Under the pieces are notes generated by a model, which was given only the letters and a program-made list of their open reading frames with translations, did no database searches and was not told where the DNA came from. The position numbers and the translations under genes are program-made. A DNA stretch of 64,000 nucleotides from Novosphingobium sp. Leaf2 (lineage in GTDB: Bacteria > Pseudomonadota > Alphaproteobacteria > Sphingomonadales > Sphingomonadaceae). Where the stretch lies: contig NZ_LMJY01000001.1 in NCBI RefSeq assembly GCF_001421325.1, positions 503,501-567,500 on the forward strand, written 5' to 3'. This document shows, one piece after another, positions 16,355 through 25,934 of this stretch; positions within the stretch are counted from its first letter, which is position 1; the number at the start of each line of letters is the position of its first letter.

Positions 16355-17953
16355 TCAGCCTCCCAATCCGAGCGCGCCGGGATTCATCCGGTTGTCGGGA
16401 TCGACCACCTGCTTGATGCCATTCAGGAATGCGCGCGATTGCGGGCGCATGATCTGTGCGTAGGGATACGTGCGACCGATCTGGTTGGACTGCGCGCCCA
16501 GCGAGGCGAACAGTTGGATAAGCTCGGCGCGCACTTTCATCACCAGCGCGCGCGCCTCCGGGTTGGCGGCGGGCTCAGGCACCCTGGCCTTGAACGGCTG
16601 GCCGATGCTGCCGTGATGGACGGGCAGCCAGGCGTCGTGCCAGTTGAAGACCGGCTCGTAGCTGAAAACGTGATTGCCGATGACCGTAAGGAGGCGCGAC
16701 ACGACGACGCCGCGCGCGGTCAGTTCCGGCTGATAGCGCGCGATCAGGCTTTCCGCCGCATCGACAAGTCCCTTGGCCTCGCTGTGCGCGACCTTTGCAT
16801 TGAGTGCCAGCCAGCGGTCGCCGGTCGGCCCGACCACCGCGTCGAGTTGCGAGTAGGGATCGGCGCGCCCGGCCCGGGGGATCGAATTGGGCAGTTCCTT
16901 GCCCCCTGCGGCGGCGATCACCGCGCGCGCCAGCGCCATGTCTGCGTCCACCGCCTCGCGCGATCGGCCGGCCAGAACCATGTGCAGCGAGTAGCAACCC
17001 TCCTCGATGAAATCGCGCCCGGCCATTGCCAGTTGCGCGCCGGCGCGCAAGGCCCGCAGCAGGCCCTTTTCCTGGCTGACGACTTTCAGCAGCGTCTTGG
17101 CGTCTTTCACCATGTCGCTGGGCGCGGACAGCGCGGCGCGCGTCTTGTCCGGGTCCATCATGTAGCAATCTTCGGCCAGTTCGGAGCGGCCGATCTCGCA
17201 CAGTGCCTCCACCGCCGCATCGCGGTCCTGAAAGCCGAACGAGAGATAGTCTGTGTGTGCGGGCGCGCGCATCATGCGCAGGGTGACGACGCCCTTGATG
17301 CCCAGCGCGCCAGCATCGTGCGTGAACAGGCCGGTGGTGTCCGGGCCGAACGTGCGGGTGAAGGCGTGCTTGGCGCTGCGGATCGCGGTTTGCCCGGTGT
17401 GCAGGATCGCGCCGTCCGCCAGCACGATCTGCATGCCCAGCACGATCTCCGCCGACGTGCCATAGCGCGCGGTGCCCAGGAACAGCGCGCCGTTGGACAG
17501 GCCGCCGCCGACCGTGGCGGCGCGGCCCGAGAATGTACCGAAGAACGGCAGGCGCAGGCCGCGCGGCTTCAGCGCATCGTAGATCTGCATCCAGGTGACG
17601 CCGGCCTCCACGGTGATCAGCAGGTTCTGCTCGTCGATCTCCAGGATGCGGTTCATCCGGCGCATGTCGACCGCCACCGCGCCGTCGCGCTCGCTGACAT
17701 AACCTTGAACGTACGTCAGCCCGCCACCGCGCGGCAGCAGGGGCAGGCCAGCGGCGGCGATGTCTTTGGCGGCGGCGCTCAGTTCGTCGATCGAAGCAGG
17801 GCGGATGACGGCTGCGACCCGGCCCCCGGCGCCGAACAGGTCGGCGCTGTGCAGGGTGCGGCTCTCGTCATCGTGCAGGAACCCCTCTGCGCCCAGGATC
17901 GTGGCCAGCCGGTCGAAAAGCGTGTCACGGGTCAGCGTGGCGGTGTCGTTCAT
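16355..17953 (-). CDS. PCMH-type FAD-linked oxidase (VAO/GlcD superfamily), copy 1
   Basis: 532 residues. The FAD-binding PCMH domain has PRGGGLTYVQGYV, RMNRILEIDEQN and TVEAGVTWMQIYDALKP. The C-terminal cap ends with GRTYPYAQIM and DPDNRMNPGALGLG. There is no His at the usual covalent-FAD position of the PP loop, so FAD is probably non-covalent there. Family members oxidise 2-hydroxy acids or 4-alkylphenols. The overlap with the MFS gene (4 bp) shows coupling. A homologue of similar length lies at 32635-34254. Confidence 0.82.
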   Translation of the reverse strand: MNDTATLTRDTLFDRLATILGAEGFLHDDESRTLHSADLFGAGGRVAAVIRPASIDELSAAAKDIAAAGLPLLPRGGGLTYVQGYVSERDGAVAVDMRRMNRILEIDEQNLLITVEAGVTWMQIYDALKPRGLRLPFFGTFSGRAATVGGGLSNGALFLGTARYGTSAEIVLGMQIVLADGAILHTGQTAIRSAKHAFTRTFGPDTTGLFTHDAGALGIKGVVTLRMMRAPAHTDYLSFGFQDRDAAVEALCEIGRSELAEDCYMMDPDKTRAALSAPSDMVKDAKTLLKVVSQEKGLLRALRAGAQLAMAGRDFIEEGCYSLHMVLAGRSREAVDADMALARAVIAAAGGKELPNSIPRAGRADPYSQLDAVVGPTGDRWLALNAKVAHSEAKGLVDAAESLIARYQPELTARGVVVSRLLTVIGNHVFSYEPVFNWHDAWLPVHHGSIGQPFKARVPEPAANPEARALVMKVRAELIQLFASLGAQSNQIGRTYPYAQIMRPQSRAFLNGIKQVVDPDNRMNPGALGLGG

Positions 17954-19296
17954 GCAGCTTCCCTTTCCAGATTGGCCTGTGCCGCAGCACGAAACGCTGC
18001 GCGTCCCGACAGGAGGATGATCGCCGATGTCAGGCCGCAGGCGAAAAAGACGGTGCCCAGGGACCAGGCGATGCCGGTGGGCTGGGTGAACACGGTGTCG
18101 GACAGGAAGCCGACCGCGAAATTCCCGGCGGTCAGCGCGATCAGGCCGGACAGGATGTTGTGCAAGGCCATGACCTGCCCGCGCAGCTCGTTGGGAACGA
18201 TGGCGGAGATGCCGGAATAGACGCCCGAGATGTTCCAGTTCACGAACAGGGCGTTCAGGCCATAGCCGATGAGGGCCAGGATCGCGGACGGCACGATGCA
18301 GGAAAACGTGCCGAAGACGATCATCGAGAGCGCGCAGCAGATCGCGGCGATCATCGGCGCGTCCTTGTGCCCGCGCCGGGTCAGCCAGGCGATAACCCAC
18401 CCGCTGTTGATGGCCGCGAAGATGCTGACGGGCATGCCAACCGCGCCCAGCAGCCACCCCGTCTCGGCCGCGCCCCAGCCATGAACGCGGATGAACAGTG
18501 CGGGAAACCAGCCGATGATCGCATAAACGCACACGAGGTTGAGCACGGTGCCCACCATCAGGGTGACGAAAGCGCGCGGATGGTCGCGCAAAAGCTGCAT
18601 GATCGGCTTCAGGCTGATCGGCGGCGTCTGGGCGCTGGCGCCGTGGCGTTTGGGCTCACGCACGGTCAGGATGATGATCGCTGACAGCAGCAGCCCCGGC
18701 GCACCGCAAAGGACGAACACGATCTGCCAAGGGGCCATGCCGGCAAACGCGGCGTATCTGGCGATCAGCACCTCTGCGATGATCAGGAACAGCCCGGAGA
18801 GCGTGAGCGCGGCGGCGGTGCCCAGCGAACTGCCGGTGACGAACACGCCGTATGCCTTGGGTCGCACATACGGGTCGAAATAATCGGCGATAAGCGATGC
18901 CGCGCACGGCACCAGTGCCGCCTCACCGACGCCCACCAGCATGCGCGCCACGAACAGGTGGCCGAAGGTGTTGGCAAACGCGCAGCCGATCGTCGCCGCG
19001 CTCCACAGGAACAACCCGGTGGCGAGCAGGGGAACGCGCCGTGCCCGGTCGCACCAGACGCCAAGCGGAAGCCCCAGCACGCTGTAGAACAGGCTGAACG
19101 CCATGCCCTGCAGCAACCCGAACTGCGTATCGTTGATGTGCAGCGAAGCCTGCAGCGGGACGATCAGCAGGCCGATGGACACCCGGTCAAGGATCGCCAG
19201 CGCATATGCCAGCGTCAGCAGCGATACGATGTACCAGGCGTACTTGCGTGCGGGCCAGACGTGCGCCGGGGTGAAGGTTGGTGCGCTGCCCATCAT
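17950..19296 (-). CDS. MFS transporter
   Basis: 448 residues with about twelve hydrophobic segments. The loop-2/3 region GLPLGVWCDRARRVPLLA matches the MFS signature, with CDRARR in the place of the usual GxxxDRxGRR. The opening (AWYIVSLLTLAYALAILDR) resembles anion/aromatic acid uptake permeases. Inner membrane, likely importing the substrate or a derived acid. Overlaps the genes on both sides in the operon with the tandem hydrolase and the FAD oxidase. Confidence 0.85.
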   Translation of the reverse strand: MMGSAPTFTPAHVWPARKYAWYIVSLLTLAYALAILDRVSIGLLIVPLQASLHINDTQFGLLQGMAFSLFYSVLGLPLGVWCDRARRVPLLATGLFLWSAATIGCAFANTFGHLFVARMLVGVGEAALVPCAASLIADYFDPYVRPKAYGVFVTGSSLGTAAALTLSGLFLIIAEVLIARYAAFAGMAPWQIVFVLCGAPGLLLSAIIILTVREPKRHGASAQTPPISLKPIMQLLRDHPRAFVTLMVGTVLNLVCVYAIIGWFPALFIRVHGWGAAETGWLLGAVGMPVSIFAAINSGWVIAWLTRRGHKDAPMIAAICCALSMIVFGTFSCIVPSAILALIGYGLNALFVNWNISGVYSGISAIVPNELRGQVMALHNILSGLIALTAGNFAVGFLSDTVFTQPTGIAWSLGTVFFACGLTSAIILLSGRAAFRAAAQANLEREAA

Positions 19297-21017
19297 GCTA
19301 CGGTTTCAGTCTGGCGGGCGGGTTCAGCAAGAAACTGCGCCACGATTTGCGCCGTTTCGCCGATGTGGGCCGGTCGGTGCATGATCGTCGCCTGCGCAAG
19401 CTGTGCTGTAAGTGCCTCCGTGCCGGAACACCCGACATCTGCCGGGTCCTCCAGGATCAGCACCGGTTGGCGCGGGTTGGGGCGAGCGGCTGTCTCGGTG
19501 GCCCGACAGGCAGCGCGTACACTATCACCATACCGGGCCGGCTGTTTCAGGATGCCTACCAGCGCATCGTGCAGGGGGCGGGCGGCAAGGCTGGGCGCGA
19601 TCCGGCGCGCGGCTGCGCCGCTGCCATCGAACCACGGCCAGTTGGCTTCCTGATCGCGCAGCATGTGCCAGTAGCGATGGATATGCCCGCCGCCGGGATC
19701 GAAGGGGAAAACGGGGGCCATCAGCGTTTCGAGATCAGGCGCGCCGGGAATGGTCAGGCTGGGGCAACAGTCGATCACGATACGCGCAATGGCATCGGGG
19801 TGGCGGTCAGCCAAGGTGCAGGCCAGCGCAGTGGCAAGGCCGCTGGCAAGCAGGTCCAGGTGTGTGCAGCCCAGTTGCTGCAGCATCGCGGCCACAGCGT
19901 CGGCCATGTTTTCGAGCGTGGGCGCAGCAAGGGGATCGGATTCGCCGTAACCGGGCAGTTCCGGGACCAGCGTGGCGCGATCCGGCAGCGCGGCTTGCCA
20001 GGCAAGCGCCTGCAGCGTGGTTGGCGCGGACAGGACCAGTAGCGGCACATCGCTTGAGGGACCGGCGCGGTGCACACGCATCTGACCGTGCGGCAGGTCG
20101 CAGTAGTGTGCGCCCGTGCCAGGTTGTGCCGGTAGCGGCGGTGCGGGTGCTGCATCCGCCAAGGCAGCGGTCAGGGCATTCTCCAGCCACGCCAGCCACG
20201 CCGGCAGATCGGCGGACAGGCGCTCGACGGTCAGGTTTGGATTTGCCGCCACCGGTACGCGGTCCAGGCTGGCGTAAAGCACATCGTCAGAGCGCGCCGC
20301 CACCGTTACCGGTGCGTTGACGCGCAGCAGCGCCGGCATCGGATCATAACGCATGGCCGCGGCATAGGCGCACGCATAATTCGGCCCGGCGGAGAGGAAG
20401 TCCACCATGTAGGCGCTGATCCAGTCATCGGACGGTTGCGCGATCGGCATACGCGTGCTCGGCGCTCGATCGAACCACGGAAACCAGCGCAGCATGTCCC
20501 TCATCCGGGTCCACTCCGCCGCCAGATAGCCGCCAGAATCGTCAAGGACAAAAGGGCGCATATAGGCGGCAATGAATGCCGGATCGGTCGGCTGCTCCGG
20601 AATGGAAAGACCATCGAGAATGACCTTGCCGCGCGGTTTTGCTGCATCGCGATGTGCAGCATATTCCAGCGCGATCTTGGCGCTGGTGTGCGTGGCATAG
20701 ATGGGCGCGCCCTCGATCCCCAGCGCGGCAAGGCAGGCGTCCAGCGTCGCTGCGAAATCCGCGATCGTGGGATCGCTGGAAGCGAGCGGCTGCGAATTGC
20801 CATACCCCGGTGTATCGAGCGCATAGACGCGAAAGCGGCGCGATAGCGCGCGCATGGTCGCCAGATGCAGGCGGGAGGAACGCGGCGAATCGTGGAGCAT
20901 GACCACGGCGGGGCCATCGCCCGCCACGCGATAGTGAATCACGCAGCCACCGGCGTCGACATAGCGGCGCGTAACATCGCGCGATGGCGTGGAGGCGTTG
21001 GAACTGCGGTTGTCCAT
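19293..21017 (-). CDS. tandem alpha/beta-hydrolase fold protein (two domains fused)
   Basis: 574 residues from ATG 21017, which has AGGAG seven bases upstream. A GTG at 21023 is less likely. Domain 1 (about residues 15-290) has VVMLHDSPRSSRLHL and LDTPGYGNSQPL. Its elbow reads YATHTSAKIALEYA, with His where the nucleophile should be and Ala and Ser for the usual glycines. Domain 2 (about 305-570) has LLVLSAPTTLQALAW and PELPGYGESDPL. Its elbow reads LLASGLATALAC, with no standard nucleophile. Two degenerate hydrolase domains in one chain are unusual. First gene of the leftward operon from the dyad at 21072. Confidence 0.78.
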   Translation of the reverse strand: MDNRSSNASTPSRDVTRRYVDAGGCVIHYRVAGDGPAVVMLHDSPRSSRLHLATMRALSRRFRVYALDTPGYGNSQPLASSDPTIADFAATLDACLAALGIEGAPIYATHTSAKIALEYAAHRDAAKPRGKVILDGLSIPEQPTDPAFIAAYMRPFVLDDSGGYLAAEWTRMRDMLRWFPWFDRAPSTRMPIAQPSDDWISAYMVDFLSAGPNYACAYAAAMRYDPMPALLRVNAPVTVAARSDDVLYASLDRVPVAANPNLTVERLSADLPAWLAWLENALTAALADAAPAPPLPAQPGTGAHYCDLPHGQMRVHRAGPSSDVPLLVLSAPTTLQALAWQAALPDRATLVPELPGYGESDPLAAPTLENMADAVAAMLQQLGCTHLDLLASGLATALACTLADRHPDAIARIVIDCCPSLTIPGAPDLETLMAPVFPFDPGGGHIHRYWHMLRDQEANWPWFDGSGAAARRIAPSLAARPLHDALVGILKQPARYGDSVRAACRATETAARPNPRQPVLILEDPADVGCSGTEALTAQLAQATIMHRPAHIGETAQIVAQFLAEPARQTETVA

Positions 21018-21071
21018 GGTCACGCTCCTGATGATCGGCCATCACGCTCCAATCAGAGCTTGCGTCCGATC

Positions 21072-21095
21072 AATTGATATACTCTTATAACTTAT
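21072..21095. promoter_or_regulatory. island operator, site c
   Basis: Plus strand AATTGATATA, CTCTTA, then TAACTTAT. It lies midway between the divergent starts at 21017 and 21141 (about 50 bp from each), a position from which one protein could control both directions. Confidence 0.7.
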
Positions 21096-21140
21096 CGTGC
21101 GGCAACACCGACCGCTTGTCCAGCCCCGGAGTAACCTTTG

Positions 21141-22421
21141 ATGATGAGCCAGGCTTTGGGTGCCCAACCGCAGGTGCTTTCGCGCGAAACGCCGCGGGGA
21201 TGGCTTGTCGTGCTGGCGGCGATGGTGGGCGTGGCGGTAGGGCTCAGCCCGGTGCCGTTCTACACCATCGGCATGTTCGCGCCCGAATTGTCGAAGGCGT
21301 TCGGCTGGTCGTTCGCCTCGATGATGGGAAGCATCGGCGTGCAATCCGGCGTCGTGATGGTGTCAGGCCCGCTGGCCGGCTTCGCGGTGGACAAGTGGGG
21401 CGCGCGGCCCGTGGCGATCGTATCGCTGGGGTTGTTCGGCCTGTGCTTCATGAGCCTGGCGCTGAGCAACGGTTCGCTGTTGCTGTACTATGCGCAGTGG
21501 GGCGTCATGTCGGTGCTGGGCGCCGGGACGCTTTCCGCAACTTGGACCCGCGTGGTCAACGGCTGGTTCGACAAGAATCGTGGCCTCGCGCTTGGTCTTG
21601 CCAGCACCGGAACGGGGCTTACCGGCTTTCTGATCAAGCCGTTCACCGCATGGATCATTCTGGATTACGGCTGGCGCACCGCCTTTGTCGCCATCGGGCT
21701 GCTGCCGATCGTGATCGGTATACCGCTTATCCTGCTGCTGTTCCGGGAACGCAAAGACGTTGCCACCCCGCTTGCAGCAGAGGCGGCGGAGGTCATCGAG
21801 GAATACGGTCTCACGCTGGTCCAGGCCATCCGCAGCCCGCGCTTCTGGCTGATGGCGGCGGCCTTCTTCCTGATCGCCTTTGCGTTGACTGCGCCGACCC
21901 CGAACCTGGAGAACATCTTCAAGTCCTTCCACTTTGAATTAGCGCGGATCGGGGAGATCACGGCCAGTTTCGGCCTGGCGGTGATTGCCGGGCGGATCAT
22001 CGGCGGATGGTTGCTGGACCGGTTCTGGGCGCCGGCGTGCGCCTTTGCGATCCTGCTCGTGCCAGCGCTTGGCAGCTGGTTGCTCTCCGGCGAGTCGCTG
22101 ACGAGCCCGGCGGCCTTCGCAGCGGTGCTTTGCCTGGGGTTTGGCGCCGGCTTCGAATTCGATCTGCTGGCCTATCTCATCAGCCGGTACTTCGGGCAGC
22201 GCAACTATGGCACGATCTACGGCTGTTTCTACACGGTGATTGCTTTTGGCGGCGGGCTGGGGCCGGTAGTCTATGGCTACGCGTTCGACAGCACCGGAAC
22301 GTATGCAACGGCGTTGCTGCTTGGCGTGGGGTGTGTGCTGACGGGCAGTGTCCTGCTGCTTCTTCTTGGCGCCTATCCGGTGTTTACAGCGCCAGATGCG
22401 ACAATTCGGCAACAAAACTGA
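21141..22421 (+). CDS. MFS transporter (OFA/monocarboxylate-like)
   Basis: 426 residues from ATG 21141 with GGAG upstream. Twelve hydrophobic segments. The motif PLAGFAVDKWGARPVAI is the MFS loop-2/3 signature, and the TWTRVVNGWFDKNRGLALGLASTG region resembles oxalate/formate and monocarboxylate permeases. Inner membrane. Single gene between the dyads at 21072 and 22466. With the transporter at 17950 it gives the island two uptake or export routes. Confidence 0.83.
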   Translation: MMSQALGAQPQVLSRETPRGWLVVLAAMVGVAVGLSPVPFYTIGMFAPELSKAFGWSFASMMGSIGVQSGVVMVSGPLAGFAVDKWGARPVAIVSLGLFGLCFMSLALSNGSLLLYYAQWGVMSVLGAGTLSATWTRVVNGWFDKNRGLALGLASTGTGLTGFLIKPFTAWIILDYGWRTAFVAIGLLPIVIGIPLILLLFRERKDVATPLAAEAAEVIEEYGLTLVQAIRSPRFWLMAAAFFLIAFALTAPTPNLENIFKSFHFELARIGEITASFGLAVIAGRIIGGWLLDRFWAPACAFAILLVPALGSWLLSGESLTSPAAFAAVLCLGFGAGFEFDLLAYLISRYFGQRNYGTIYGCFYTVIAFGGGLGPVVYGYAFDSTGTYATALLLGVGCVLTGSVLLLLLGAYPVFTAPDATIRQQN

Positions 22422-22465
22422 AAAGTGCCGCACCCCGTCATCAATGCCGCTTGACACATAAGCCA

Positions 22466-22489
22466 ATTTGATATGTCTTATTGTCATAA
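22466..22489. promoter_or_regulatory. island operator, site d
   Basis: Plus strand ATTTGATATG, TCTTAT, then TGTCATAA. An additional half-like element (CATACAAAAT) follows at about 22498-22507. It lies 72 bp before the TonB receptor start. Confidence 0.6.
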
Positions 22490-22560
22490 CAATATGCCAT
22501 ACAAAATATTGGCAGGCAGTCGCAGCGGTGGGAACAAAATCCTCAGGGAAGGGCATTTTG

Positions 22561-24870
22561 ATGAGCAACAAGCATTACACGTGCGTATCGCGATTGGCGC
22601 TCGCCGCAATCATTTCGGTGGTTGCAGGAGGCAGCGCCTACGCACAGACGGCACCTGAACAGACCGGCACGCAAGCTGCGCCGGCATCGGGCGGCAACCT
22701 CACCGACATCGTCGTCACCGCGCAGCGTCGGCCTGAGAAGGTGCAGGAAATTCCGCTTGCAGTGACGGCATTTTCAGAAGCGACCATCCGCAATCTCAAC
22801 CTCAACGATGCCATCTCGGTGTCGAAGTACGTTCCCTCGATGATCTCGCAGCACAACGCGGGTCTGGCGACGGCGAACTCGTACTTCCTGCGCGGCCTGG
22901 GCAACACCCAATCGGCTGCGACCTTCGATCCGCCGGTTGGCACGTATGTCGACGACATCTACGTCGCGCGCCAGAACGCCAACAACTACGCCTTTTTCGA
23001 TACCGAGCGCGTCGAAGTGTTGCGTGGTCCTCAAGGCACGCTGTTCGGTCGCAATACCACGGGTGGCGCGGTGTCGATCATCATGCGCAAGCCGTCTGAC
23101 CATTATGGCGCCAAGTTCGAGGGCACCTACGGCTCGTACGGTCGTGTCACCTCCAAGGCGAGCGTGGACATCCCGATCTCGGAAAAAATTCTCACCAAAT
23201 GGTCGGCGTTTTACATCCATGATGATGGCTATCTGAAGAACATCACCACTGGTGAGCATCTGAATGGTGAGAAGAGCTATGGCTTTCGCAGCGACGTTCG
23301 CCTGCTGCCAACTGACCAGCTGACGATCGATCTTTCGGGCGAGTATACCAGAAATACCGGCACATACTTCGGCGTGCGCACGCTGCCGGTGGCGTCGAGC
23401 AAGTTCCGGACGTCCACGACGCCTGTGTTCTACGAAGCGTCGACCAACATGCGCAAGACCAGCTGCAAGGGCAATCCCGTCGACATCCTGCTGAGCACCG
23501 GCAACGGTCTGTGCCTAAATTCCGAGAATTACGCGGCGTCCGCCAACATTTCCTGGGCGACGGATGGCGGCACGCTTCAAGCCATTTTCGGCTATCGCAA
23601 GCAGAACCAAGACTACATCAACAACTACAGCTCGGGCACGGTAAACAAGTACGCCGGGTTCATCTTGGCCGATGCCATCAAGAACGACCAGTATTCCGGT
23701 GAGCTCAAGTGGTCGAGCGAACTGCTGGACGGGCGCCTGAAGTACGTGGCGGGCGTCTATTACCTGCAGGAGAACAACGATCTGGCGACAGCCCAGTTCA
23801 CCGGCGGCACGACGTCCTATGTCCTGGCGACCACTCGGGCCAATGGCGTAACGTACGGCGTCGATGTACGCTTCCACCAGAAGGTCGAGACGGCCGCTGC
23901 ATACCTGCAGGCCGACTATGAACTGGTCGACAACCTGACCGCAACCTTGGGCGCACGCTACACCTGGGAGAAGAAGGAGCTGGACTTCTACCAGTCGGAC
24001 CGGTTCTTCAACCCGGCGTGGAACCATGGCGCCGCCGGTTACACCAGCGCAGACGTGCTGGCCGCGGGTATCCCGCTGAGCCAGACGCAAAAGCGGGTCA
24101 CCCCGCGCATCGCGCTCTCCTACAAGGCCATGCCGGGTACGATCCTGTTCGCCTCGGCCACCAATGGCTTCAAGTCGGGTGGCTGGAACGGCACCAACAG
24201 CGTGCCCTTCCAGGTTCTGCCATTCCGGCCGGAAAAGACCTGGTCCTACGAAGCCGGCTTCAAGTCCGACCTGTTCAATCGCAAGCTGCGCCTGAACGGG
24301 ACGTTCTATCTGGCCAAGACGCAGGACCTGCAGGTTACCTCGGGTATCATCGTCCCGCCCTCGACCATCGTGTCGCAGCTGGCCCGCAATGCCGGCACGC
24401 TGCGTACGTATGGTTTCGAGTGGGAAACGCTGTATGCGCCGACGACCCGGTTCTCGATCTTCATCAACGGATCTGTCAACCGTGGCAAATACCTCTCGAC
24501 GGTGCTGACGCCGGGCGTCCCGGATGCGTCGCAGATCCAGACATCCACGATCCCGCTGCGCGTTCCCAAGTTCCAGCTTGCCGGCGGTGCCACTTACAAG
24601 TTGCCTGTGGACGCGCTGGACGGCGACGTGGGCTTCAGCGCCGCGTATCGCCACAACTCGTCGTATGCGGTCGCCGCGCTCAACACAGCGTTCGCGCCTG
24701 TCGAGAACTTCGTGGACCTCAATCTCACGTACGACAACGCCGAGGGCAAGTGGGGGGCCTCGTTCGGGGTGAGCAATCTCACCAAGCAGGAGACGATCAC
24801 CGCGAACTTCATCTCTCTGTTCCCCGGCGATCCGCGCCGCTTCACCGGCCGCCTCTGGTTCAACTTCTAA
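22561..24870 (+). CDS. TonB-dependent outer-membrane receptor
   Basis: 769 residues from ATG 22561, with AGGGAAGGG upstream. A signal peptide ends at GGSAYAQ, then TonB-box-like DIVVTAQRR, the plug (QEIPLAVTAF, RGPQGTLFGRNTTGGAV) and a beta-barrel ending with the aromatic GRLWFNF. The family imports scarce or large molecules across the outer membrane using TonB energy. Alone in its transcription unit, flanked by operator d and a terminator. It probably takes up the island's substrate, which then need not be small. Confidence 0.92.
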   Translation: MSNKHYTCVSRLALAAIISVVAGGSAYAQTAPEQTGTQAAPASGGNLTDIVVTAQRRPEKVQEIPLAVTAFSEATIRNLNLNDAISVSKYVPSMISQHNAGLATANSYFLRGLGNTQSAATFDPPVGTYVDDIYVARQNANNYAFFDTERVEVLRGPQGTLFGRNTTGGAVSIIMRKPSDHYGAKFEGTYGSYGRVTSKASVDIPISEKILTKWSAFYIHDDGYLKNITTGEHLNGEKSYGFRSDVRLLPTDQLTIDLSGEYTRNTGTYFGVRTLPVASSKFRTSTTPVFYEASTNMRKTSCKGNPVDILLSTGNGLCLNSENYAASANISWATDGGTLQAIFGYRKQNQDYINNYSSGTVNKYAGFILADAIKNDQYSGELKWSSELLDGRLKYVAGVYYLQENNDLATAQFTGGTTSYVLATTRANGVTYGVDVRFHQKVETAAAYLQADYELVDNLTATLGARYTWEKKELDFYQSDRFFNPAWNHGAAGYTSADVLAAGIPLSQTQKRVTPRIALSYKAMPGTILFASATNGFKSGGWNGTNSVPFQVLPFRPEKTWSYEAGFKSDLFNRKLRLNGTFYLAKTQDLQVTSGIIVPPSTIVSQLARNAGTLRTYGFEWETLYAPTTRFSIFINGSVNRGKYLSTVLTPGVPDASQIQTSTIPLRVPKFQLAGGATYKLPVDALDGDVGFSAAYRHNSSYAVAALNTAFAPVENFVDLNLTYDNAEGKWGASFGVSNLTKQETITANFISLFPGDPRRFTGRLWFNF

Positions 24871-24901
24871 GAACCGGTTCAGTCGGACGACGTAATTGGA
24901 A

Positions 24902-24929
24902 GGGGGCTGCCGCTGGCGGCCCCTTTTTC
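24902..24929 (+). terminator. terminator after the TonB receptor
   Basis: GGGGCTGCC and GGCGGCCCC form a nine-pair stem (one G-U) with loop GCT, followed by five T. It ends the receptor transcript 30 bp after its stop. Confidence 0.85.
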
Positions 24930-25067
24930 TTTCGGCTCACCGCGCCTAGACGATCGCCGGCGCTTGCCCGCCTGGCGGAGATACCCGTGCTTGACGTCGC
25001 GTAACAAACCCTCAACTACGCACAAGCCATCTGGAAGCGCTATGTCCAGAGGCAGGCGTCAGAGGAA

Positions 25068-25841
25068 TTGCAAGTGATTGATCGGGACGCGGCAGTGCCG
25101 CTCTACCACCAGATCTACCTCCAGCTTCGGGACGAGATCCTGAGCGGCCAACGCCCGTTTCACAGCGCGCTGCCCACCGAGCAGGAACTTTCGACAATCT
25201 ACGCGGTGTCGCGCATCACGGCACGGCGCGTGCTGACAGAGCTGGCGCAGCAGAACTTCGTTGAGCGCAAGCGGCGCCTTGGCACGCGCGTGATCTTTCA
25301 ATCGCCTACCAAGCCGATGGAAGCCAACATCGATCAGGCGGTGGATTCGCTGCTCGCCTTCGGTCGGCGCACCACCGTCAACGTCATCGAGGTGGCGACC
25401 GAACTGCCCCCGCCCGCCGTGGCCGCCGCATTGAAGATCGCGGCGAACGAGCAGGTGGTGCGTGCGGTGCGCGTGCGCAGCCTGGAAGGCGCGCCGCTGG
25501 GCTACATCGTCAGCTACGTACCGGCGCGCCTGCACAAGGTCATTACCGCCAAAACTCTCGCCCGTGCCCCGATCCTGAAGGTGCTCGAAGAAGCCGGGCA
25601 CAAGGCCGAACACGCAGAGCAGACGATCAGCGCCATGGAGGCGGACGGCGTGATCTCGCAGGCCCTGGAGATCGAGGCGCGCGCTGCGGTTCTGCGCATC
25701 ACGCGCACCAGCTATGATGGCGCCAATACGCCGTTTTTGCTGACCTTCGCTCACTATCGCGCCGACAAGTTCACGATCCGTCTTGATCTTCAGCACCTTG
25801 GCGGCACGATCACGCCAACCCTCTCGACGAATGTGCGCTGA
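25068..25841 (+). CDS. GntR-family (HutC/UTRA-type) transcriptional regulator
   Basis: 257 residues if the TTG at 25068 is used. A GTG at 25074 with AGAGGA upstream is equally plausible. The N-terminal winged helix contains PLYHQIYLQLRDEILSG and LPTEQELSTIYAVSRITARRVL. The C-terminal UTRA domain has LGYIVSYVPARL and ends near PTLSTNVR. UTRA regulators bind a small ligand and normally repress. It stands in the middle of the island, transcribed alone, and its stop is 19 bp from the dyad at 25861. It is the leading candidate to bind the eight dyads, but the LysR at 43572 is not excluded. Confidence 0.85.
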   Translation: MQVIDRDAAVPLYHQIYLQLRDEILSGQRPFHSALPTEQELSTIYAVSRITARRVLTELAQQNFVERKRRLGTRVIFQSPTKPMEANIDQAVDSLLAFGRRTTVNVIEVATELPPPAVAAALKIAANEQVVRAVRVRSLEGAPLGYIVSYVPARLHKVITAKTLARAPILKVLEEAGHKAEHAEQTISAMEADGVISQALEIEARAAVLRITRTSYDGANTPFLLTFAHYRADKFTIRLDLQHLGGTITPTLSTNVR

Positions 25842-25860
25842 AGGGCGTGACAAGGCTTTT

Positions 25861-25884
25861 AATTGATATATAGAAGATACAAAT
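25861..25884. promoter_or_regulatory. island operator, site e
   Basis: Plus strand AATTGATATA, TAGAAG, then ATACAAAT, the best match to site a (20 of 24 positions with site a inverted). It lies 50 bp before the alcohol dehydrogenase start at 25935. Confidence 0.72.
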
Positions 25885-25934
25885 CAACCGTCGCGCCGGC
25901 CTTGGGCCTGAGGCGAGCAAGCGGGAGTATCTTC

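Noticed and set aside
16334..18220. 628-codon plus-strand open frame
   Set aside because: Antisense to the FAD oxidase, with the composition of a reverse-complement shadow.
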